This document shows, piece after piece, positions 23,063 to 31,741 of a stretch of 64,000 nucleotides of DNA. A program made the translations under genes and the position numbers. This stretch comes from Paenibacillus oryzisoli (GTDB lineage: Bacteria; Bacillota; Bacilli; Paenibacillales; NBRC-103111). The stretch lies in contig NZ_LYPB01000077.1 in assembly GCF_001653565.1 (NCBI RefSeq), positions 62,001-126,000 on the forward strand, given 5' to 3'. Each line of letters starts with the position of its first letter. Positions within the stretch are counted from its first letter, which is position 1. Below the pieces are notes generated by a model. The model was not told the origin of the DNA, ran no database searches, and saw only the letters and a list, made by a program, of their open reading frames with translations.

Positions 23063-24388
23063 ATGAAGACCAAATTAATGACTGCTGCACTAACACTTGT
23101 TGTCATGGCATCCGTATCAGCTTGTGGATCCAAAACAGAGGAAGCGCCAGCGAAGGCTTCGGTTCAACCATCAGCGGCAGCGGCTGCAACACCAAAAGCT
23201 GAACCCGCAACACCGGTTAAACTTCGTATTGCTTGGTGGGGTGCACAAGAACGTCACGATGCGACACAGAAGGCACTAACGCAGTATACAGCGCTTCACC
23301 CGAATGTTACTTTTGAAAGCGAATTCTCGGGTTGGGACGGCTACTTTGATAAACTCGGCGTTCAGTTCGCAGCGAAAAATGCCCCTGACATTATTCAAAT
23401 GGACGCTGCTTACTTGAATGAGTATGTGGGACGTAATTTGGTCGCTGACTTAGCAAGTATTAATGTAGCTGATATGGATAAGGCGCTTATCGAATCAGGT
23501 AAAGTGAATGGCAAGCTCTTCGCAATGCCGTTAGGAACTGCTGCACTTGGTATGGCTTACGATAAAACGGTGATCGAAAAGTTAGGCTTAAAAGCTCCTG
23601 CATGGGACTGGACTTGGGATGACTACTATAAATTCGGTCAAGATGCCAAGGCCAAACTTGGGAAAGATAAATACGTTTTCGTTGATCAAAGCTCCGATTT
23701 AGTTGATTATACAGCGTATCAGCTTAGCCGAGGCAAAGGGCAGTCTTTTACAGATAACAAGCTTTCCATTGATAAAGATACGTGGATTACCTACATGAAC
23801 AAGCAATCCGAAATGCGCAAAGCTGGCATCGTCACGCCTGCTGATATTACGGTTACAGACAAAGAACTTGATCCGAAAATGGATAGTGTAGTCAATGGAA
23901 CAGCGCTTGCTCGTCACATTTTCTCCAACCAAGTTGGTGCCATTAATGGTCTTAAACCAGATTCATTTGGGTTTACAACACTTCCCAAAGCAACACAAAC
24001 GGGTGGTTGGTTGAAACCAGGTATGTTCTGGAGTGTGAACGCAGGATCCAAACAACAAGAAGAAGCGAAGAAATTCGTTGATTGGTTCATAAACGACCAA
24101 GAAGCAGGGAAAACATTATCATTAACACGTGGTATTCCAGGAAATGCGAAAATCGTAACGACGCTTGCTCCGAATTTCAGCGCGTCCGACAAAACTTCCG
24201 TAGATTTTATTAACAAAGTAGGACCGGCAGCTCAGAAATTCGTCGCGGAACCGCAAGGCTGGGGTAACTTTAAGAAAGACTACAAAACAATCGTAGAGAA
24301 AGTTATGTTCGACAAAGCAACAGCTGATCAAGCTTACGAAGAGTTAATGAAAAAAGCCAAAGAATACGATACAGCTGTAAAAAAATAA
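23063..24388 (+). CDS. Sugar-binding lipoprotein of an ABC transporter
   Basis: A 441-aa extracellular solute-binding protein (family 1). The signal peptide ends in a lipobox SVSAC, with Cys21 as lipid anchor, followed by an Ala/Pro/Lys-rich tether. The body keeps the family pattern (RIAWWGAQERHDATQ, GWDGYFDKL, AAKNAPDIIQMD, FAMPLGTAALGMAYD). It would hand oligosaccharides to the permeases at 17768-19563. A GTG in frame at 23024 sits at the expected transcription start, so ATG 23063 with GAGAGGGG before it is the start. The single-gene promoter and strong terminator suit the excess of binding protein these transporters need. Confidence 0.92.
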   Translation: MKTKLMTAALTLVVMASVSACGSKTEEAPAKASVQPSAAAAATPKAEPATPVKLRIAWWGAQERHDATQKALTQYTALHPNVTFESEFSGWDGYFDKLGVQFAAKNAPDIIQMDAAYLNEYVGRNLVADLASINVADMDKALIESGKVNGKLFAMPLGTAALGMAYDKTVIEKLGLKAPAWDWTWDDYYKFGQDAKAKLGKDKYVFVDQSSDLVDYTAYQLSRGKGQSFTDNKLSIDKDTWITYMNKQSEMRKAGIVTPADITVTDKELDPKMDSVVNGTALARHIFSNQVGAINGLKPDSFGFTTLPKATQTGGWLKPGMFWSVNAGSKQQEEAKKFVDWFINDQEAGKTLSLTRGIPGNAKIVTTLAPNFSASDKTSVDFINKVGPAAQKFVAEPQGWGNFKKDYKTIVEKVMFDKATADQAYEELMKKAKEYDTAVKK

Positions 24389-24400
24389 TAGAAGGCATAG

Positions 24401-24440
24401 AATCATGGCGTAGTCGCTTCTCGACGCGCCATGATTTTTT
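24401..24440 (+). terminator. Terminator between binding protein and GH115-like gene
   Basis: AATCATGGCG (24401-24410) and CGCCATGATT (24427-24436) form a 10-bp stem before six T. The ATG at 24431 lies inside the stem, so the next gene starts later. Downstream expression needs read-through. Confidence 0.88.
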
Positions 24441-24460
24441 CCTTCGATAGGGGTGTAGAC

Positions 24461-26554
24461 ATGCATTTACATGTTAATAGTAAAGCAACGTTACGGCTGG
24501 AGGGGATAATTTCCCTATGCCCGCCAGATCACTTGGCAACGCCAGTTCGTCATGCCATGAATATGCTGACGAGAGATATCCTGCATGTGCTTGGTACGGA
24601 GCCAAGAGTCGTTAAAGATCAGGCCAACGCTGAGATCGTCATTCGTTATGGGTCTGCCAGTGATGGCTGTGCAGTTCATCCAGAAGCTTTCGCTCTGCGA
24701 TATACGCACGATGGTGAGAAGTCGCAGCTGCATATCGTTGCTCATGATGACTTGGGGCTCGTTTACGGTATCTTGCATGTGAGTGAAACGGTTTTGGGGA
24801 TTCATCCATTCTGGTATTGGATGGATCAGCCGATTCAGCAGCGTTCTGTAATTGATGTTCATGGTTGTGAGCCGTATGACTCACCTGTTGCTAAGGTTAA
24901 ATTCAGAGGTTGGTTCGTCAACGATGAGGTATGCCTTATCGGATGGAAAGAGGCTTACCCGCCTTCACGTGAAGTATGGCTGCCAGTTTTTGAAGCGCTG
25001 CTTCGCTGCGGTGGGAATATGGTGATCCCAGGGACGGATCTCCCGAAGACAGGCATTCATTTGGAGCTTGCTGCAGAAATGGGGCTTTGGCTAACGCATC
25101 ATCATGCGGAACCTTTGGGAGCAGAAATGTTCCTAAGAGCTTATACAGGGAGATCAGCCAGCTATAAAGAGGCACCTGAATTATTTGAAAAGCTATGGTT
25201 GGAAGCGATTGAGAAGCAAAAGGATCAAAACATCCTGTGGGTCCTCTCATTTAGGGGGCAGGGGGATAAGCCTTTTTGGGAGAATGACCCTTCCTTTGAC
25301 ACGCCAACAAAGCGTGGGGAAATGATTTCCCGCGTCATTTATCGCCAATATGAGATGATTAAAGAAGCCGTAGAGAATCCCGTCTATTGTGTAGCGTTAT
25401 ATGGAGAAATTGCTGAGCTATACAAAGGCGGTTATATTGATTTGCCTCGCGATGTGATCAAAATTTGGGCCGATAATGGGTATGGCAAAATGGTGTCCCG
25501 CCGGCATGGGAATTTGAACTTGCGGATGCCAGCACTCCCTGATGCCGAAGATGGTGGTAGGCATGGTATCTATTACCACGTGACCTTCCATGATCTTCAA
25601 GCGTCGAATCATCTGACGATGTTTCAAGGTTCGGCTGCTTTTGTAAAGGAGGAAGTGGAGAGCGCTTTTGAAGCGGGTTGTTCCGATTATCTACTGCTTA
25701 ATTGCGGGAATATTCGTCAGCATGTCTATATGCTAGATATCATTCGTGAGCTGTGGCTTCGTGGAACGATGGATACGGGGACTCATTTACATACGTTTGT
25801 TGGTCATTATTACCGGAATCATCAGGAAGAAATTTCCGATTTGTATCGTACCTATACAGAAGCATCCATCGCATATGGGCCTCATGCAGATGACTTGGCT
25901 GGAGATGAGTTTTATCATCATCCCGCGAGAAGATTAATTGGGCATTGGCTGCAAGGGCGGACAAGTGAAGCGGATCGCGGGTTGCTGTGGGCCACGGGAG
26001 AAGTAAGTTTTGCTGAGCAAATGCAGTGGTTCGAGCAGCGAGGTGAGGAGGGTCATGCATCTTGGTCGAAATGGGTTCAGAAATGTGAGGAGCTGCTGGG
26101 CAAGCTGGATGGAGATGACAAGCAACGTGTTCTAGACCATTTGTGGCTGCCAGGCGTCATTCACCAGACGGGTTCGGAAGGCTTGCTCTGGCTCTGTCGT
26201 TCCTATGCAGCTGCTCGTAGTAAGGAGTATGCGCAAGCCTTCGTATTTGCTTCCCGATCTATGTGGTGCTATGACCGAGGATTACAAGCACTTCGCTTGG
26301 CTGAGCACGGCAAATGGGCAGATTTCTATCGAGCCGACTGGCTAACGAACATCGCAAGTACCGTTAATAATGTAGACACGCTGCGACGCTTCCTGCGCAT
26401 GCAGGGGGACAGTCCCGACTTTTTCCACTGGTACAAAGAATACCTCATGCCAGAAACAGAGAAATATATTTACTTGGAAAATACACATCGGAATCCACTT
26501 TCGGATGATGAGCTTGCTAACCAATTGCAGCACTATTTTCAAAAACAAAAATAG
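24461..26554 (+). CDS. Cytoplasmic GH115-like glycoside hydrolase (tentative)
   Basis: A 697-aa protein with no signal peptide. The first about 140 residues resemble the N-terminal domain of GH67/GH115 alpha-glucuronidases, ending in an HDDLGLVYGILHVSE-type strand. A RGWFVNDE segment follows, close to the RGxFxNDE signature that opens the catalytic barrel of GH115. A helical C-terminal part completes it. GH115 enzymes remove glucuronic acid side chains from xylan; most are larger and secreted, so an intracellular short form would act on imported acidic oligosaccharides. AGGGG at 24449-24453 precedes ATG 24461. It sits downstream of the binding protein behind a terminator, suggesting lower expression. 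Family assignment is by motif memory and is moderate. Confidence 0.55.
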   Translation: MHLHVNSKATLRLEGIISLCPPDHLATPVRHAMNMLTRDILHVLGTEPRVVKDQANAEIVIRYGSASDGCAVHPEAFALRYTHDGEKSQLHIVAHDDLGLVYGILHVSETVLGIHPFWYWMDQPIQQRSVIDVHGCEPYDSPVAKVKFRGWFVNDEVCLIGWKEAYPPSREVWLPVFEALLRCGGNMVIPGTDLPKTGIHLELAAEMGLWLTHHHAEPLGAEMFLRAYTGRSASYKEAPELFEKLWLEAIEKQKDQNILWVLSFRGQGDKPFWENDPSFDTPTKRGEMISRVIYRQYEMIKEAVENPVYCVALYGEIAELYKGGYIDLPRDVIKIWADNGYGKMVSRRHGNLNLRMPALPDAEDGGRHGIYYHVTFHDLQASNHLTMFQGSAAFVKEEVESAFEAGCSDYLLLNCGNIRQHVYMLDIIRELWLRGTMDTGTHLHTFVGHYYRNHQEEISDLYRTYTEASIAYGPHADDLAGDEFYHHPARRLIGHWLQGRTSEADRGLLWATGEVSFAEQMQWFEQRGEEGHASWSKWVQKCEELLGKLDGDDKQRVLDHLWLPGVIHQTGSEGLLWLCRSYAAARSKEYAQAFVFASRSMWCYDRGLQALRLAEHGKWADFYRADWLTNIASTVNNVDTLRRFLRMQGDSPDFFHWYKEYLMPETEKYIYLENTHRNPLSDDELANQLQHYFQKQK

Positions 26555-26560
26555 TGTAGT

Positions 26561-26589
26561 TTGATCCATTCTTTCATCCGACGTATAAT
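26561..26589 (+). promoter_or_regulatory. Sigma-A promoter of the acetyltransferase gene
   Basis: TTGATC (26561-26566), 17-nt spacer, TATAAT (26584-26589). Confidence 0.75.
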
Positions 26590-26620
26590 AACAGGACTTC
26601 TAGATTAAAGGATGATGATA

Positions 26621-27175
26621 ATGATGAGCGACATTAATGGAAGAGTTTCAATCCGATTCCTGGATGTTGGTGACACAGAGGATATGCTGAACCTCATGCT
26701 GCGCAACCGTGAATTATTTGAGGGCGTTAGTCCTGCCCGGAATGAATCTTATTATACAAGAGAAGTACAAGCGAAGAGTATTGAGAATGGTGTCCGGCAA
26801 AAGGAAGAAGATAAACGATACGCTTTCGGAATTTTTCTGAATGCAACAGGGCAACTCATTGGTGATATTTCACTTTTTGAGGTGCAACGAGGGCCGCACC
26901 AGAAGTGTATTCTAGGCTATAGCATGGACCAGGCGCATAATGGAAAGGGGTACATGTCAGAAGCAATTCAACTGGTTATGAAGTTTGCTTTTGAAGAAGT
27001 CGGCTTACTGCGCGTAGAAGCAGGTGTCATGCCACGAAATGTGGGATCGATGCGCGTCTTGGAAAAGGCTGGCTTCCAGCGTGAAGGACTCGCTCGTAAG
27101 TTATTGGAAATTAATGGCGTGCGTGAGGATCACGTCGTGTTCGCGATGTTGGCTGAGGATTATTTGGGGAAGTAA
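26621..27175 (+). CDS. GNAT N-acetyltransferase, RimJ/RimL group
   Basis: A protein of about 184 aa transferring acetyl from acetyl-CoA to an amino group, possibly of a ribosomal protein. Typical blocks are GQLIGDISLFEV, ILGYSMDQAHNGKGYMSEA (the acetyl-CoA loop), and VMPRNVGSMRVLEKAGFQRE near the end. Four in-frame ATGs lie at 26612-26626; AAAGG at 26607-26611 gives 9 nt spacing to ATG 26621. The gene has its own sigma-A promoter and no tie to the sugar genes, so it marks the end of the first locus. The substrate is unknown. Confidence 0.88.
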   Translation: MMSDINGRVSIRFLDVGDTEDMLNLMLRNRELFEGVSPARNESYYTREVQAKSIENGVRQKEEDKRYAFGIFLNATGQLIGDISLFEVQRGPHQKCILGYSMDQAHNGKGYMSEAIQLVMKFAFEEVGLLRVEAGVMPRNVGSMRVLEKAGFQREGLARKLLEINGVREDHVVFAMLAEDYLGK

Positions 27176-27202
27176 AAGATAATACTTAAGCGATATAGCG
27201 GT

Positions 27203-27231
27203 AGCTCTAGACTTCTACAAAGTCTAGAGCT
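27203..27231. terminator. Perfect hairpin after the acetyltransferase gene
   Basis: AGCTCTAGACTT and its exact complement (27203-27214, 27220-27231) around a 5-nt loop. The + strand continues with A's rather than T's, so it is an untypical terminator or an mRNA-stabilising hairpin. Confidence 0.5.
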
Positions 27232-27834
27232 GAAAAAGCAGCATAGGAAAAGCCGTGAAAGCCGTAAAAGTATTCATGGAGAATAGATGGATTTTCTGTA
27301 GTTAAATTGTTGAAAACTCCGACTTAATGAAGAATAGATGGAAAATGTACAGTTAATTTTATCCATTTTACCTGATTTAATCAAAATAGGCAGAATTAAT
27401 ATCAGTTTTTCCAGTTAAATTGAGAATTAGAGGGGATTTATTGGAAATAACTGTATATTTTCCGTTTAACACTCTGACAGCCCCATAGCCCTTATGCAAC
27501 CATACAAGCTCTCACTTCACATTACTACGCTAAACAAATCGGCTAGGCAATCTGAATTTTCGCATATGCACAAGTGAGACGGCTCGTAATGGGTAAGTAC
27601 ATAACAGAAGGAAGTCGCCGCCGCCGCTCCAATACGGGACCAGCGAGCTTCTAAAGGGATGGATTTAGTAGGAAATTCGAATCCGATTCTGTAATCCGTA
27701 GATACATGGTTCCGCTTATCGTAGAAAAGGGTATCTTCCCTACCAATTACAAGTGTGCAAACACTGAAATTTGGATAGGGAATTGGATATCCTTTTTTTA
27801 GTGCCAACATCTGTTTGAGCTGAAGATTTAGAAA
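27232..27834. other. Intergenic stretch of about 600 nt, probably non-coding
   Basis: The first half (27281-27470) is A/T-rich and holds imperfect repeats, listed separately. The second half (about 27500-27810) is less A/T-rich and has a 97-codon frame on the minus strand with no ribosome site before its ATG. I see no recognised gene, RNA or mobile element. It separates two polysaccharide loci and may be an interspersed repeat or the relic of one. Confidence 0.45.
27281..27470. repeat. Imperfect direct and inverted repeats
   Basis: GAATAGATGGA plus a related tail ending in AGTTAA occurs at 27281 and 27332. The tail GGAAAATRTACAGTTA occurs directly near 27340-27355 and in inverted orientation at about 27449-27467. 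A further AGTTAAATTG-like copy is near 27413-27422. Confidence 0.5.
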
Positions 27835-27902
27835 GATCGTTAATTAACGTTATATTTCTGAACATAATCGTGTAGAGATCTCCTTGATTTCATTCCTATA
27901 AT
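27835..27902 (+). promoter_or_regulatory. Regulated promoter with two-part operator (copy E)
   Basis: GATCGTT at 27835 and TTTCTGAA at 27855 are 20 nt apart; the -10 box TATAAT is at 27897-27902, inside CATTCCTATAATG. The -35 position is poor. The same pattern with the same 20-nt spacing is found at 35152-35218. Confidence 0.65.
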
Positions 27903-27940
27903 GGATATGAATGTAATTACATTGTAGAAGGAGAGATTTT

Positions 27941-30900
27941 ATGCGAGATCGGATGGCGAAATGGCTCGTTGTGTTCATGCTTTTATTAGTGGCGCTACCA
28001 GCCAACGCGGGAATGGGCGTTCAATCTGCGTATGCGGAAGGTCAAAGCTATGAAGCAGAAGCCCAGGGCAATGTTGTAAGTGGTAACGCTTCAATAGCCG
28101 AATGCACCGTATGCTCGGGAGGAAAGAAGGTAGGAGGTCTCTATCAAGGTAGCTCACTGCAATTCAATGACATTACCTTGAACGAAGCTGGAAGTTATAA
28201 GGTGTCGGTTTCTTACATATCCGGCGATCCTCGTTCGGTAAACATCCGTGTAAATGGAGGTAGTGCGGAAAACTTCGATTTTCCCAAAACGGCTGACTGG
28301 AGCACGGTTGGCACATTTGATGTGACGCTTCAGCTGAATGCCGGTACGAATACGATCGTGTTTGATGATGGAAATTGGTATTCGCCGGACATTGACAAAA
28401 TAGTAATCGCTTCCAAAGTAATTCAAAATCCTGGTGGCGGTGACGGAGGCGGAACAGAACCGCCATTGGCACATAATTATGAAGCTGAGTCTGCTGTAAA
28501 TATACTTACTGGCAAAGCTTCGGTGTCCAATTGCGGGAAGTGTTCAGGAGGCCAGAAAGTCGGTAATTTGTACGAAGGCAGCTCCTTACAATTCAATCAG
28601 ATTCAAGTGAATGCTTCTGGTATCTACGCGGTGAAACTATACTATATCTCAGGTGATCCCAGATCTGTTCAAGTCAGTGCGAACGGAGGGACGTCTGAGT
28701 TGTATGATCTGCCGAAGACGGCGGATTGGAATACGATCGGCACGTATGACGTAGATCTTTATTTAACAGCAGGCAACAACACAATCCAGTTTGCTGATGG
28801 CAACGGCTACTCCCCGGATTTGGACAAAATCGAAGTCAGTCCTAAGGTTGAACCGAATCCTGGAGACGACGAGAACGTCGATAGCAACCTTGGCGATGCC
28901 GGCGAGTCCAAACAGTACGGCACCATTACCGTAACGCATTATACGTATGGCGCGACGTTTTCGAACGGTGACACGACCATTACGTACCATACGGATAGCG
29001 GCATGGCAGACTATGCATGGAAGGGTGCCAAAATTGTAAAAGGTGTATACGGCAGCCTACAAGTGGGCGAGCTCGTCACCAGTAAGAGTTATCCACAGCA
29101 TCTCTTATCGGACGCAGCCATCGTTCCCGTTCATGACGGTTTCGGTGTAGGACTTCGTTTCACCGTTAGTAATGAATCGCCAGGCAAACCTACGCTTCAT
29201 CAAGTCTATACTTTGTATGAAGGAAAGAGCTTCTTCCTGACTCAGTTAAAAGCCGTTAATTCCTCATCTATGACGACGAATATGATAGCTCCTATCGTTG
29301 TGAACAATACTGGCGGGGTGGACATTGGAAGCTATGAGGATAACCGAGCATTATTCGTCCCTTTTGATAATGATAATTGGATTCGGTATAAGGCTCAATC
29401 GATCAACACTTCGAATACAGGTTATGAAGTAACGGCTATTTATAATAACGCGAATCGGAATGGTCTTGTGATCGGCTCCGCTACGCATGATACGTGGAAG
29501 ACAGGTATTACTTGGAACGGGTCTAACCATAAATTGAATAACCTCGCCGTGTATGGCGGAGCATCTTCTAACATTACGCACGACACTGAGCCTCACGGAA
29601 GCATTTCGGGTACGGAAGTAACCTCACCTACTATGTTTGTTGGCTACTTTGCGGATTACCGTGATGGTCTCGAAGAATATGGGCGTGCGAATGCCGTGTT
29701 TACTCCGCCATTAAGCTTCCAGGGCTCTGTTGCCCAAGAAGTGCCGATAGGCTGGAACAGTTGGGGAGCCTACGGAAGCGATCTCACCTACCAAGATGTC
29801 ATCGATACGTCGAACTACTTCAAGGAGCACCTACAGAACAAATCTTTTAACAACAAGGGGTCACTCTACATCAACTTAGACTCTTATTGGGATAACTTAA
29901 CGGATACTCAGCTGCACAACACGGTGACAACTATTAACCAGAATGGTCAGCAAGCCGGTATTTATTGGGGACCTTTCGTCTACTGGGGCACGAATATGAG
30001 TCAGATAGTTGAGGGGACGAACAATCAATATACATACGGCGACATCGTATTGAGAGATAACACGGGGCAGATTTTGCCGACGCTGGATGGTGCTTATGCA
30101 CTTGATCCAACTCATCCAGGCACGAAGGCACGAATGGATTACTTTTTGGGCAAATTTAAAGGATTAGGCTTCACGTATATTAAATTGGACTTCTTAACGC
30201 ACGGTTCGTTGGAAGGAAAGCATGCCGATCCGACGGTCACCACGGGTATTCAAGCTTATAATCAAGGGATGGCGTACGTGAATCATGTCATTAATGGCAG
30301 CATGTTCATTAGCGAATCCATTGCGCCGTTATTTCCTAGTCAATATGCGCACAGCCGTCGTATATCTTGTGATGTGTATGGCAAAATCAGTGAAACCGAA
30401 TACGAGCTGAACTCGCTCACATATGGTTGGTGGCAGAATGGAACGATTTACCCTTACACCGACCCAGATCACATGTCGTTGTCGAGGGCAAGTTCCATGG
30501 ACGAGGCGCGGAGCAGAGTTAATTCCGCCGTTATTTCGGGCACGGTTTTCTTGAATTCGGATGATGTTCATAATGAAACTGCTCAAGCTTACATGAACGA
30601 ACTGTTGACCAACGAGGCAGTCAACCAAGTCGCTTTACTAGGTAAGGCCTTCCAAGCAGTGGAAGGGAATACGGGAGCGAATGCGTCCGATACTTTCGTA
30701 CTGAATCACAATGGCACTTACTACGTGGCTGTCTTCAATTACAGCGGATCTTCCTCTTCGACGAAGTCCATCGATCTGACCCGTGCTGGCTTGAATGGTG
30801 TCAGTACCTATCTAAGAACGGATCTATGGACAGGATCCGAAGATAAGGTAAGTGGTATGTTGAACGTAACCCTGAAGCCTGCCGAGTCTAAACTATTCAA

Positions 30901-31693
30901 GCTTCAGCTAGATACGGTACCTCCTAAGACGAATATCATCTTGGATGGGTTGAGTGGGTCAGGCACTTTTACCAAGAGTGATATCAAGATGACCTTTAAC
31001 GCAGCGGATCAACCCAGAGGCACTGGCATACTGTTGACGGAATACCAGTTAAATGGCGGAAATTGGGTAACGGTTAATGGACCGGTGACGCTATCCACGG
31101 AAGGTGTTTACACCATTCATTATCGTTCAAGGGATCGATACGGCAATGTGGAGGCAGCCAAGCAAGTGACAGCAGGTATCGATCGGACAGCACCCGCTGT
31201 CCAAGTCTACGGGCCATTAACCATGTGGCAGACAGATCCCTTGAACCTATCAGTTCAGATTACGGATGCGTTAAGCGGCGTAAGTAACAGCTCCATTCAA
31301 CTGGATAAGAAAAACACAGGAAATCCCATTCAAGTCGCTCCTGCCGCTTTAGCTGTTGGAAACCATCTTATCGAGATCGTCGGGACGGATTTGGCCGGCA
31401 ATGTGACGGCGAGCACGTATACGCTTCAAGTACAGATTGATACCAAACATTTCATGGATCTCATCAACATCGGTGTTGCGAATGGTTCAATCACCATTTC
31501 AGACAAAGGCAAGGAGTTGCTTGCCAAAGTGGAAGCGATTGTGCGCAGCCATAATAAAGAAGCGACTGTGCTGCAATTAAAAGCGCTGCGAATCTTTGTG
31601 CAAGTTGTAACCGTAGGTAAGAAAATCACCAAAGAATTCTCTGACATTCTGATTGCCGACATTGATTACTTCATCCAACAAGCCAGTAAATAG
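27941..31693 (+). CDS. Secreted clan GH-D glycosidase with CBM35-like and FIMAH domains
   Basis: A 1,250-aa exported enzyme. Signal peptide to about residue 32 (SAYA); two CBM35-like sugar-binding domains (about 34-155 and 177-300, both YEAE... with CSGG and SGDPRSV), joined by Gly/Pro linkers; a catalytic part (about 310-980) of the alpha-galactosidase clan (GH27/36 type) with GWNSWG at 604-609 and YIKLDF, whose Asp750 is the expected nucleophile; then Ig/OmpL47-like beta domains (about 985-1165) and a C-terminal helical FIMAH domain (from about 1169, KHFMDLINIGVANG). It would cleave alpha-linked sugars from a polysaccharide outside the cell. The catalytic core is closely repeated in the cytoplasmic protein at 38956. 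AAGGAGAG precedes ATG 27941. The exact sugar specificity cannot be read. Confidence 0.8.
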   Translation: MRDRMAKWLVVFMLLLVALPANAGMGVQSAYAEGQSYEAEAQGNVVSGNASIAECTVCSGGKKVGGLYQGSSLQFNDITLNEAGSYKVSVSYISGDPRSVNIRVNGGSAENFDFPKTADWSTVGTFDVTLQLNAGTNTIVFDDGNWYSPDIDKIVIASKVIQNPGGGDGGGTEPPLAHNYEAESAVNILTGKASVSNCGKCSGGQKVGNLYEGSSLQFNQIQVNASGIYAVKLYYISGDPRSVQVSANGGTSELYDLPKTADWNTIGTYDVDLYLTAGNNTIQFADGNGYSPDLDKIEVSPKVEPNPGDDENVDSNLGDAGESKQYGTITVTHYTYGATFSNGDTTITYHTDSGMADYAWKGAKIVKGVYGSLQVGELVTSKSYPQHLLSDAAIVPVHDGFGVGLRFTVSNESPGKPTLHQVYTLYEGKSFFLTQLKAVNSSSMTTNMIAPIVVNNTGGVDIGSYEDNRALFVPFDNDNWIRYKAQSINTSNTGYEVTAIYNNANRNGLVIGSATHDTWKTGITWNGSNHKLNNLAVYGGASSNITHDTEPHGSISGTEVTSPTMFVGYFADYRDGLEEYGRANAVFTPPLSFQGSVAQEVPIGWNSWGAYGSDLTYQDVIDTSNYFKEHLQNKSFNNKGSLYINLDSYWDNLTDTQLHNTVTTINQNGQQAGIYWGPFVYWGTNMSQIVEGTNNQYTYGDIVLRDNTGQILPTLDGAYALDPTHPGTKARMDYFLGKFKGLGFTYIKLDFLTHGSLEGKHADPTVTTGIQAYNQGMAYVNHVINGSMFISESIAPLFPSQYAHSRRISCDVYGKISETEYELNSLTYGWWQNGTIYPYTDPDHMSLSRASSMDEARSRVNSAVISGTVFLNSDDVHNETAQAYMNELLTNEAVNQVALLGKAFQAVEGNTGANASDTFVLNHNGTYYVAVFNYSGSSSSTKSIDLTRAGLNGVSTYLRTDLWTGSEDKVSGMLNVTLKPAESKLFKLQLDTVPPKTNIILDGLSGSGTFTKSDIKMTFNAADQPRGTGILLTEYQLNGGNWVTVNGPVTLSTEGVYTIHYRSRDRYGNVEAAKQVTAGIDRTAPAVQVYGPLTMWQTDPLNLSVQITDALSGVSNSSIQLDKKNTGNPIQVAPAALAVGNHLIEIVGTDLAGNVTASTYTLQVQIDTKHFMDLINIGVANGSITISDKGKELLAKVEAIVRSHNKEATVLQLKALRIFVQVVTVGKKITKEFSDILIADIDYFIQQASK

Positions 31694-31699
31694 GAATAG

Positions 31700-31730
31700 C
31701 AAAGGGGCTCTCGCGAGAGCCCCTTTGTTT
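31700..31730. terminator. Bidirectional terminator between convergent genes
   Basis: CAAAGGGGCTCTCG followed directly by its exact complement (31700-31727), with T-rich flanks on both strands. It serves the glycosidase on + and the kinase on -. Confidence 0.92.
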
Positions 31731-31741
31731 CACATTTTCAA

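Noticed and set aside
24431..24460. ATG 24431 as start of the GH115-like gene
   Set aside because: It lies inside the terminator stem of the preceding gene and lacks a ribosome site.
27517..27810. A 97-codon frame on the minus strand in the intergenic stretch before the secreted GH-D enzyme
   Set aside because: No ribosome site precedes its ATG, no domain is recognised, and the region carries repeats. Described as part of a non-coding stretch instead.
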